From Reticulitermes lucifugus (Eukaryota > Arthropoda > Insecta > Blattodea > Rhinotermitidae), in the NCBI GenBank assembly GCA_026260175.1, contig JAKCWW010000520.1, forward strand, positions 11,350 through 75,349: a stretch of 64,000 nt of DNA. Direction: 5' to 3'. Numbering within the stretch: position 1 is the first letter of the stretch; each line of letters starts with the position of its first letter. The notes under the pieces were generated by a model that searched no databases, was not told the DNA's origin, and saw only the letters and a program-made list of their open reading frames with translations. Shown piece by piece: positions 55,193 to 64,000 of this stretch. Both the position numbers and the translations under genes were made by a program.

Positions 55193-57837
55193 TGTCACAT
55201 TGTTGGTAAGAACTTACACATCTGAATGTTACAAATCTTAACATATTAAGATGCTGTATATAAATTATGTCTTAAGCTTTCATAAATTGAAAGTGTGCTT
55301 ATGCACTTAACAAATTTACTGGGCTTTTATTAGAAAGAATGATTTAATTAATAATTTGCAGGCTTATTTCCACAGATCTGCAATGCAGTGGATTCTCCCT
55401 GAACTGATGTTTTCTTAATTGACTTAATTCTAAAGAGAAAGATGGGTGCACATAATCATTCTTATAATAAATTTATTGACTTAAGTTATGTGGTTTTTAC
55501 AGATATTGAAGGATTATTATTGTATGTTATACCTTTAAATGATGCTATTATTATACTTAGCAAGTTCCACTGAAGATGTTCCACACTGTTTATTTGTTTT
55601 TTTCTCCACTTAGTCACTCTACTATCTGGGTCTGTTTTTACTAGTTAAGTGGGAGTCCACTGTATTTTTACGAAAACCTAGCACTGTGTTAGGTTTGAGA
55701 TTCTCACAGCTGTGAAGACGTGGTCTTCTGGGTTATGACATCATAACCCAATATGGACAGGAACATACCATGCACATTGTGATATAAACATTTACTTATC
55801 CCTCAGTATAAAGTGACTAATACATTTTTATCATTTTACTGCTTTTATGCACCATTCAAAGGTTTTCAATAAGATACAGGATTCAGTTATATGAAAACGT
55901 ATGTTGGATTGATTATTTTTGGAAATAAGCTTCTCAAATAGTGGATTGTTAAACAGTATTTTTATTTATCCACGTAACCTTGCACAGGTCGAAAATTATG
56001 TATATTAGATCCATGTTTAATAGAACTGATAATTTTCCCTCATTTCTATGCCCTGAGTGAGCCTATGCTGAGTATGAATATGCATTAAACATTAAATTAA
56101 AATTAAATGTTATGCAGGGAGGAGGAACGCAAAGTTTATTTCATAAGCATACTGAGGATTTTGCAGTAGTTTTCTAATTATTACATTAACGATTTTGAGA
56201 ACCCCATTTATATTCCTGTGGATGCAGTAGACTCAGATACTAGGAGCATTTCAGAGTATCATGTATACTATATCAACACAACAAGTGGACAGACACAAAG
56301 TGTCACAACATACTTTCATATATCCCTTACTCAAAACAGTCACTCCCAAGCTCAGTGTACCTCCTCGAAGTGGCAAGGCAGGTGACCAGTCACAGTGCTG
56401 TAATTGTCTGTGCTCAGCTAGCAAAATGATTTGTGATAGTTTTGTTGGTGACTTCTGAAGTATCAAACAGCACGTGGAGAAGGGAGGGTGTGCTGTGTCC
56501 TGCAGTGTGCTCAGTACACCACAGTGGCATGGGGTGCTGCATTGCCTTGGAAGAAAACTGTTCTGTGTTCCAGCAGTTGTGGTTACACCTTACCATGTAC
56601 TGTGGTCACACTGAAGCCTGTGATAGCATAACAGCATGGCGTGCATCACTTTCAGAGCATACTTACTGCATCATGTCGTCATCATCTTCCATGGTTAGAT
56701 TGGGATCTGCCACTCTGTGCTCTGCTGCTTCAGTTCTGGATTAAATGAATGCATCAGTGATTCTGTCCTACATCAAAATGCAGTCAGTGAGCATGCCTGT
56801 GTCCTTTTGCCAAAGCTGGAAATGGGTGGTTGTCAACAGCATATATATGATAAACTAATTGTCATTTAGCACAAGCAAAGCTCACTTTGCACAGATCTTC
56901 CACTTCCACACGTGTTTTGTAAGGATGTGAAACACAGATGCTGGTGAAATGCCACTTCTACTGCAGTTTTCATACAAGTACTGCACATAGTGAACATGTA
57001 ATGTGTCAGTGACAGTTGCAACTAATGGGAGTTCACATGTGGAGTCAATTACATACTGGCACCACCATAGTTACTTTTTTAATGATCGTGATATGCTGAA
57101 TAAAAACTTAACTGTAGTAAATGTAATAACTGTTGCTGAGCCCACCAAACTTGAACAGGAATGCATTATGCTCTGTTTTACTGGCAGTCATATCTAAATA
57201 TTCAATAAGATTAACTAGAAGTGACCAACATTTAAAAACTGTGGGGTTGTTGTTTTGCCTTTCATTGTGCCAAAGGACACAGATGTTTAAATGAGTAATA
57301 TTAAACAAGTATAGCACAGTATGTGCAGTTGTATGTAGAGAGGATGTGGGGAAACAGTAATACCTGGAAGTTGTGAAATCACACATGTATAGGCCTTACT
57401 TCTGTGACTGAGCAAGAGTGAGTGAGTGAGTGAGTGGGGGGGAATGCATCCCTTCATGCATTCATGAGTGAGTTGGCACATACGTGTGCGAGCGTGCATG
57501 AGAGAGAGAGCAGGAAATTGAGTGATGTGAGTGAATGAGTGAGTGTGTATGCACAAGTGTGTGTACAGAGGGTTTTTATGATCACATTTTAGAAAAATAT
57601 TTCTGATGACATATTCTATTATTCTCTTAGCTACAATTATGGCTACAAACATATAACATAGTGTATGCTTTAAGTGATGTAACTTATGTATAAATTATTG
57701 TTGCTGTAAAATGAATGCTTCATATGCTTATTATAGCTATTTTGGTAATGGAGCCTGTACAAAGTATATTAACGATATACAGTCAAACTTGTTTCTAATG
57801 GTATGAAAGGGACTGAATTGTGTGTTACAAACAAGTA

Positions 57838-58887
57838 CCATATTTACCTGAATGCAAGATGACTCTAATCTAAGATGACCCCCCAAATAAAATACATCTG
57901 CCAAGGGAAAATGTATTTATCCAAATCTAAGATTTGATGATCACCTTAAAATAAAACGTATGCTAAGAAGAAATATTTTACTATTAATTTCATACACTTA
58001 ATACACAAAGCATGTCAGATTCTCTCTACCTTTACCAATCAGTGTCACTGTCTTCATCTTCACAGTCAGTGCTGTATCTTCCTCACACTCATTCCTAACA
58101 TTCCCATCATCTTCACTGCCATTCCACAACATATCACCATCAGTCCCAGCCACTGCGTTGGATATACAGCACTTCTTAACACCCTTCACAGTCACTTACA
58201 GTGAGATGCGCTGCCATGCTGTTATGATCCACATTGATTAAATAATACATTTATATTTCTTGGTTTATAAATTACTTGAACCCGTGAAGAAGATCCATAG
58301 TTTTCTCCACATATGGTGTTAGTGGTGTTAATTTTAAATATGTGTGCTCTGGATTTTTGTGTTGTGTCTGTGGTCTGATCAGTCAGAGTTCATGGCTGTT
58401 TTTATGGTTTTTAATTTGTGGATTGGTCCAGGTTTTATTTTTGAGTCTTGTAGTTAACTTTAATTTTTCAATAGCCATTTTCCTGTTACAACCCTTGGAC
58501 TAGATCTGTTCAAGTTTACTGTTTCTGTGGTGCCCATTGACTAAGAATAGCTTGCTGTCAGGGGTCCACAAGCTTAGGTGCTTCTTTGCCTGAAGATGGA
58601 AACAGATCCGGCTTCCAAAACGTCGTGCTTCTTTAAAAAATTAGACGATGGACGAAGTCCAAAAAAAGAGGACTGTCAGTTAACTTCAGTCATGCTGTGT
58701 TAGCACTTTTGTCTGGACATGATGATTTGGGGATGCAGGACTTGGTTTGGCTCGGCATGGTCCGGTTCAGAGCGATCCAGTTTGGCACCGTCCAGTTCAG
58801 CGCTTCATACGCGAATTTAAGACCACATCATATATTTTGACACCAAATTTAAGGGAAAAACCTCATCTTGCATTCAAGTAAATATGG
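57838..58887 (-). mobile_element. TA-flanked DNA transposon with long terminal inverted repeats
   Basis: Left CCATATTTACCTGAATGCAA and right (reverse complement) CCATATTTACTTGAATGCAA continue to GATGA: about 25-base terminal repeats with one mismatch, each bordered by TA. 1050 bases. On the minus strand near the left end a frame 58195-57998 reads MTVKGVKKCCISNAVAGTDG then an acidic DMLWNGSEDDGNVRNECEED, which looks like the acidic C-terminal tail of a pogo-like transposase. No DDE core remains. A hammerhead-like piece lies inside at about 58580-58640. Confidence 0.65.
58580..58645 (+). ncRNA. Hammerhead-like motif inside a DNA transposon
   Basis: TTTGCCTGAAGATGGAAACA and GGCTTCCAAAACGTCGTGC: CUGAAGA core, stem II GGAA/UUCC, then AAAACGUC where GAAACGUC is expected. 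Confidence 0.5.
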
Positions 58888-59554
58888 TATAATTCTAATT
58901 GAGGAGTATGATATTTTGGTAACACTGAAAGAAAAATATTTGAAAACAAAATCCAGGCCTGTAGGCAATTTACTTAAACTTTTATGCTGTGATTTATTTT
59001 AAATTTAAAGTGCAATTAAAATTTAGGAAGAACAAAACTTAAACTCTACAGTGATTCTAAATTTATGTATAAATTTACAGTAAGAAAATTTGTTAGACAT
59101 ATATACAGTACATACAGTAGCATCTGTAGGTACTCTCAATGGAAAGTGAAGCTGAACTAGTCCGTAATTTTCATCTGCCGTGTGTGGCTTGCTCAGTACT
59201 GATTTTATAAGTGCAAGGGTAGAAAAGGGGATAAGAACTTCACACCACAAAGTGAAGAACCGTTACTATTTATAAATAAATAAGTTTATTACCGACAAAT
59301 TGCACTTGTTTATTGATAGATAAGTACTCCTACATGTTTCAGCTATTATTATTATTATTATTATCTTCAGGGAGCATATTTATATACTAAAAGACATATA
59401 CAGCATCAGCATGTAGCGCTATCAGTTGTAAATTGTAAATTACAGAATGCCAATATACCATTACAACACAAATGTATAGTGTTGGCAATATAGATTTATT
59501 ATCCAAACACAACATGTGAACGCTGTATGTTCATTTATTTACTTTTCTACAACA

Positions 59555-59600
59555 TTTTCCGCCGTTTTATTTGGCCATTATCAGGCAGCAACATAAGTAC
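59555..59600 (-). ncRNA. Hammerhead-like motif, decayed, minus strand
   Basis: Minus strand GCCTGATAATGGCCAAATAA and ACGGCGGAAAATGTTG: spacing and stem II resemble the other motifs, core CUGAUAA is one base off. Confidence 0.4.
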
Positions 59601-59899
59601 ATAATCAGAAAAGTATGCCATGGAAGAGGCCTCTCCTTCACAATTAGTGTGATAAAATACATAAATTAGCTATTATTCCCAATAAAGGAATAATAAACAC
59701 ATAAAATAGGAATTAAAACTTAATTCAAATCCAAAAGTATTGTAGATTTTGAGGATGAAGGAGATTCCTATATGTTGTTATGTCCACTTGTAACAGGTAT
59801 GAACCATGCAGCTGGCTACGTTTGATGTGACCTTAGTTGGTATGAGTATAAGTATGGGTCGGGCCCTTGTGGTCCCGATGCACGTAGGCCTTTGACAGG

Positions 59900-60570
59900 C
59901 CCTTTGTGCCCCTTAACTAAAGTCCAAGTCATAAGAGCCCTGTCCTTGTAATAAAGGTCCAGATCGCCCCCAGACTTAGTCCCCTGACATCCTCGGGGTC
60001 CAAAAAGAAGGAACCCAGATAAGTGTGTCTATGTGTCGCCAAAGCTTCACACTCACACAGGACATGAGCTGATGTCTCCTCCTCTGCCCCGCATTTCCTA
60101 CACAACAGACTGTTGCTCAGTCCCATAATGTGAAGGTGTCTTCTCAAGGTGTTATGTCCGGTAAGCAGGCCAATAACCACCCTGGATTGCGTCCTATTAA
60201 AGGACAGCAGCCTGGTCCTAATGGCAATACGAGGGCCCGAGATCAACTCTTGAGCCTGTCTCTGAGTGCCAGCAAGTCCGTGCCACAATGTCAAGTGCTG
60301 TTTATCCAACCAGCACTGAATTTTCTTCCTTATACTCTGCCTCGAGACTCCCAGGGCCGGCTCTGGTTCAACAAACTGGTGAGCAGAACCCTCCCTTGCG
60401 AGCTCATCAGCAATTTCATTTCCACGTATCCCAGAATGTCCGGGGACCCAAAAGTCCCACAGAGTGATAGGTGGAGATATCATTCAACGCCCTTTGGCAC
60501 TGCCATACTAATGAGGATGTTGTTTTAGCAGTCTGTAAAGCTTTCAAAGCTGCTTGGTGGGTTTTATATG
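59900..60570 (-). mobile_element. LINE RNase H domain and zinc-knuckle C-terminus
   Basis: From the right, one frame reads HQAALKALQTAKTTSSLVWQ then ALNDISTYHSVGLL; a one-base frame change leads to VPGHSGIRGNEIADELAREG, the diagnostic RNase H motif with the GNE.AD core. It continues to LTGHNTLRRHLHIMG and a CCHC knuckle C-x2-C-x8-H-x4-C (CRKCGAEEETSAHVLCEC), with a stop at 59929. RNase H plus terminal knuckle is typical of I/Jockey/R1-group LINEs. The rest of the element is missing on the 5' side; 3' UTR text GGGGCACAAAGGGCC follows. Only one frameshift, so relatively recent. Confidence 0.85.
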
Positions 60571-61269
60571 TGGCTTAAATTTTCTTATTGCATTACATTG
60601 AATCTTCATGTATGGTTACCCAAGCTGGTTGAACATCTGGTATCACTAGTGAAGGTTAGTGATCTTTGACTGTATGGAATCTGTTTTGTGCAATCGTCTG
60701 TTCTGAAGTAATGATACATACAGATTCATTTGTACCATGTGTAAAGGTTGCATATATGCCACTGTAGTTGCTATTAGGTTGTGTGTTCTCTCACCACTGA
60801 ACACCAGTGTGCTGTAGGTAGCTTTAGGTGGTGGAAATATTAAAGTTAATGTTAAAATTATGTTAAATTTATTATTTTATTATAATACAGGATTTTTATT
60901 AAAATCTTTTACATCCAAACATATCTAAATAGTAAATTCGATTTGAGATTTATCAAGAGGTAAGGCAGCATGTCATAAAGCTGTGTACACTAGGAACAAC
61001 CATGAACTTCAGTTCATTATGACATGACTTTGTTGAATATTGTGTCTCAGTTCGGTACATGCGACACATGTCTACAACTCCATGATATTTCTTCAGCAGA
61101 ATTCTGTAATCTGAATTTAAAAGTAGCGTGTAAAGACTCAATTTTTTTAGGAGGATGAGTGAAAGATTTTGAAATTGATTTGAGTCATGACTACGAGTGA
61201 AAATGACAGTGTGTGAGAATGATAATATGTAGCTCCATTGATGTACATTTCCTGTTTAAGCCTTGCATG

Positions 61270-61815
61270 TAGATTTAGGCAGATTTATGAATGGAATACC
61301 ATATCATCTAATGGACTGCCATGACTGTCTTCTAGTGGGATACCATGTCGTCAATGGATAGCCATGACAATCTGATGGAACATCATGTCGTGTAATGGGT
61401 AGCCATGGCTATCTAATGGAATATTGTGTCTTGAAATGGGTAGCCATGACTGTCTGATGGAATACCATGTTATGTAATGGATAGCCATGATTATCTAATG
61501 CAATACCATGTCATGTAATGGCTAGCCATGACTAGTGGAGTACAATGTTATCTAATGGATAACAATGAATATCCAGTGGAATACCTTGTCATCTAATGGA
61601 TAGCCCTGACTAAAAATGGAGTTCCATGTCATCTCTTGGATAGCAATGATTAATGTAATACCATGTCATCTAATGGACAGCCATGACTATCTAATGTAAT
61701 ACCATGTCATCTAATGAACAGCCATGACTATCGAATGGAATACCTTGTCACTAACAGATGGGCATGTCTCTCTAATCAAATACTCTACTATCTAATGAAT
61801 GGCCATGACTATCTA
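61270..61815 (+). repeat. Long degenerate minisatellite, unit about 40 bp, about 13 copies
   Basis: Units alternate TGGAATACCATGTCATCTAA and TGGATAGCCATGACTATCTA with frequent indels. The tract lies 700 bases before the terminal exon. Confidence 0.85.
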
Positions 61816-62519
61816 TCAACCTGTTGCTCTGTTAATGCTGGTCCATATGCCAATGGATTGAAATAATTATACATTTTTACACAAAGAAATGCCAGAGGGT
61901 TATATATTTACAAATTTTGAATGTCATGTAATAGGAAAATAACATAATTTTTTTACACTTTTTTAAAAAAGTTATACTGTGTATCCACACAGTATTAATT
62001 AACTGGCTTTCCAGAGCCACATGTGCTTGATGTAGAAATCACCCTTGGATGGGACAAAGTTTGAGACCCAGACTCTGCCGTCAGAAATTTGTGGTAGACA
62101 GATAGTACTGAAACGTCTTTGTGGAGATCATATAATTTTCCTTTCTGTTTTTAATTTATCCATTCTTCAATAACCATTAAGGATAATGGTGAGTAATTCG
62201 AGAAGTTTAGGGGAAGGGGTCGAACAGTCTATAAGTTCATTCTGCTGCAAGCAAAACTGTTCATTGATATGACTGTATCCCTGGAAGAATAATTTTCACT
62301 TTCTTCTCAGACTTTTTTTTTGTAACATATGGTAAAATTTTATTTTTAAAAAGTGACTGAATAAGTGTATAACCTGTAATTACTGGATATATGTACTGCC
62401 AGTTGAGAAAACTAATTGATTATTTAGATATTTCATTTCATTTGTCCCTTTTTGTCATTTCATTGGCATAGGACACAGCCATAGAATATGTTGTGACCAT
62501 GTCTTATTTCTGCCCTTAG

Positions 62520-63032
62520 GAATCTGGAGCACCTGATCAGGAAATTACTGGAGCTTGCCCTTCGCTTGAAAGTCCCACAGAGCAACACGATGACACATAT
62601 CCTGATTCACTCAATCATCTTTCATTTGAAGAATCTGGCCTGGCAACATCTGAACACTCAGCTAATATTATTACATGTACCAGCTCTGTAACATCTGAAC
62701 ACCACAAGTCTGTCTGTAAAACGGCAGAAAACCAAGCATTTCCATGGCATTCTTCATCCTCAGAATATTTTGATAGTATCAACAACTCCGGAAGTTCTGT
62801 TTTCCAGAACAGCTCCATCCTACACTCATTTTCATTTTACCAAGACCAGTATCTTCAGTCATCAGTGCAACATGAAGGACTGGCTGAGTGTGATTCATTG
62901 GAAAGAGAAGCAGTGGAGGTAGAGGTTAGTAATATTGTGGCTGATACTAACAGTGTGGATGGAAATTTTATTGTGAACTCAGCTTCTTCAAGAAATCTTT
63001 GGAAGAAAATTGACCATCCAACTGAGTGGTGA
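62520..63032 (+). CDS. Serine-rich coiled-coil protein, terminal exon (170 codons and stop)
   Basis: An acceptor (ttctgcccttag) opens a frame of 171 codons including TGA, starting ESGAPDQEITGACPS and ending RNLWKKIDHPTEW. There is no early ATG, so a start-based ORF search would miss it. The sequence is rich in Ser, Glu, His and Asp (for example SSSEYFDSINNSGSSVF), acidic overall, and contrasts with the basic tract of exon 4. Phase 0 fits the exon 4 donor. Several cryptic donors exist inside but none is needed. That it belongs to the same gene is inferred from strand, phase and Ser-rich composition; there is no other candidate 3' exon in the preceding 15 kb. No domain is recognised. Confidence 0.68.
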   Translation, partial: ESGAPDQEITGACPSLESPTEQHDDTYPDSLNHLSFEESGLATSEHSANIITCTSSVTSEHHKSVCKTAENQAFPWHSSSSEYFDSINNSGSSVFQNSSILHSFSFYQDQYLQSSVQHEGLAECDSLEREAVEVEVSNIVADTNSVDGNFIVNSASSRNLWKKIDHPTEW

Positions 63033-63697
63033 TAAAATACATCAATGACGAATTTTTACACTTCCAGCAACTTCTGTGTAGTAAATTAGATTATGTGGCT
63101 TAAATTAAGCATGCCTGGTAACCATTAAGAAATGATCAGTTACAAAAGTATGTACAGGAGAATTCCTTTAATCCAGAAGCTTATACTCTAGAAATCCTAA
63201 TCTGTTGGCAGTTGAGGAAAATAGTCCCAAGTTGGAAGTTTCGACAATGGTTACTTCCAGCAACGCCTCCAAACATGTCTCTGCATTGATTGTTGTGATA
63301 TCTCCTGACCCCTTTCCTCCTACTCCATCAACTTCTTCAGCTATGAAGACTCCTGATCCACAGTCCCTGGTCCTTCAGCATCCCTGGTAGAAACTGAAGT
63401 GACTCTAGAGAACAGAAGGAGATCCTGATGCCCCTGAACCAGCAGCTGAAGGAACTCCACTGATTGGTTGTGCAGCCCAAACATGTGATCAGTAACAAAA
63501 AAATTACATGCAAGAGCTTAGGTCAATATAGGTTCTGTCTGATTATCTGGAATATTTGATAATTTGGTACTTCTCCAGTCCTGCAGGTGCCCGATTAAAG
63601 GAATTTTACTGTAATTACTTTGAATGGTTTATAACGTTTCACCGATACCATACTCTTAATAGTAAATTAAGTTCATGGTACCATCAAGGATTAAAAT
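63033..63697 (+). other. Probable 3' UTR and downstream DNA
   Basis: After the TGA at 63030-63032 the sequence has no long frame on the + strand other than a 61-codon Ser/Pro frame at 63205-63390, which lacks an acceptor in phase and looks fortuitous. No AATAAA is seen before the fold-back element at 63698. Confidence 0.35.
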
Positions 63698-63920
63698 GAG
63701 ATCTGTACTCTTCTGGAATATTATGTGACGTCGTGTGGTAATTGTTTACTGACGTATCGGTCCCATCTTCATGGGTCTTTTCCTTTCCTACTTGGACTCT
63801 TGACCTGTGAAGATGGGACCGATACGTTGTCCTGAAATGTCGGTAAACAATTACCACACGGCACTGCGTAATATCCCAGATGAGCGCAGATCTCATCATC
63901 GCGGCGGAAGCCTGAAATCG
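63698..63920. mobile_element. Fold-back element with inverted hammerhead-like cores, copy 3
   Basis: 223 bases flanked by AGGATTAAAAT at 63687-63697 and 63921-63931. Same order as copy 1, including the GCGGCGGAAGCCTGAAATCG end. Arms have diverged more (GAAATGTCGG for GAAACGTCGG). Confidence 0.75.
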
Positions 63921-63951
63921 AGGATTAAAATATCTAAATTCAGTAAGTGAA

Positions 63952-63957
63952 AATAAA
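63952..63957 (+). terminator. Candidate polyadenylation signal AATAAA
   Basis: An AATAAA hexamer lies about 920 bases past the stop codon, just beyond a fold-back element. It is the first canonical signal I noticed after the stop, but hexamers are common by chance in AT-rich DNA. Confidence 0.2.
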
Positions 63958-64000
63958 TTACCCAGAACATATGATCAAGAATATAGCATACAATTTTCAT

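Larger units (their letters stand above)
47416..62519 (+). other. Intron 4 (15.1 kb), CpG-poor
   Basis: GT-AG intron linking exon 4 to the terminal exon. It is AT-rich and CpG-poor except in young-looking insertions (53254-53524, 59900-60570). Stretches 47482-48400, 49150-50480, 53540-57830 and 60580-61260 show no recognised gene or element. Small internal exons cannot be excluded by eye. Confidence 0.6.

Overview
The window reads as nuclear DNA from a large, repeat-rich arthropod genome. Long introns, GT-AG splice sites, many tRNA-derived SINEs, RTE/CR1-like LINE tails, hAT and Tc1/mariner/pogo debris and Penelope-type hammerhead motifs all point to an insect. A cockroach or termite (Blattodea) is my best guess, from recollection of the repeat families rather than from a search. 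Two assembly gaps (38030-38508, 48554-48603) and three single Ns are present. No bacterial genes, rRNA, CRISPR array or true tRNA gene was seen.

Only one host gene can be supported. It lies on the + strand: five exons at 29014-29127, 31007-32653, 44736-44834, 46477-47415 and 62520-63032. All have consensus splice sites, all junctions are phase 0, and together they encode 1103 residues ending in a TGA. The first exon in the window is internal, so the 5' end is not seen here. The product is a serine-rich coiled-coil protein: coiled coils cross the exon junctions, and the fourth exon carries an SxIP-type motif (SKIP after three arginines and a proline), typical of EB1-binding microtubule plus-end proteins. 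I cannot name the family.

Region by region. 1-29013 has no supported exon and is a mosaic of LINE 3' ends, SINEs, hAT-type MITEs (576-934, 5311-5604, 14832-15280, 24713-25098), a Tigger/pogo transposase C-terminus (about 9715-10119), a mariner-type transposase tail (about 13555-13775) and a fold-back ribozyme element (16858-17128). 29014-47481 holds the first four exons, with introns full of repeats, including an inverted repeat with hammerhead cores (34527-34874) and a fold-back element inside a SINE (43947-44142). 47482-62519 is a 15 kb intron with decayed repeats, a TIR transposon (57838-58887), a LINE RNase H fragment (about 59900-60570) and a minisatellite (about 61270-61815). The last exon is followed by a third fold-back copy at 63698-63920.

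Four observations stand out: (1) a family of small palindromic elements with inverted hammerhead-like cores and 11-13 bp target duplications; (2) a ~430 bp repeat in opposite orientation about 300 bp outside exons 1-3, the layout that favours circular RNA, with those exons totalling 1860 nt and no in-frame stop; (3) a strong drop in CpG from about 46 kb onward, suggesting germline methylation of the 3' part of the gene; (4) the EB1-type motif in an otherwise unrecognised protein.
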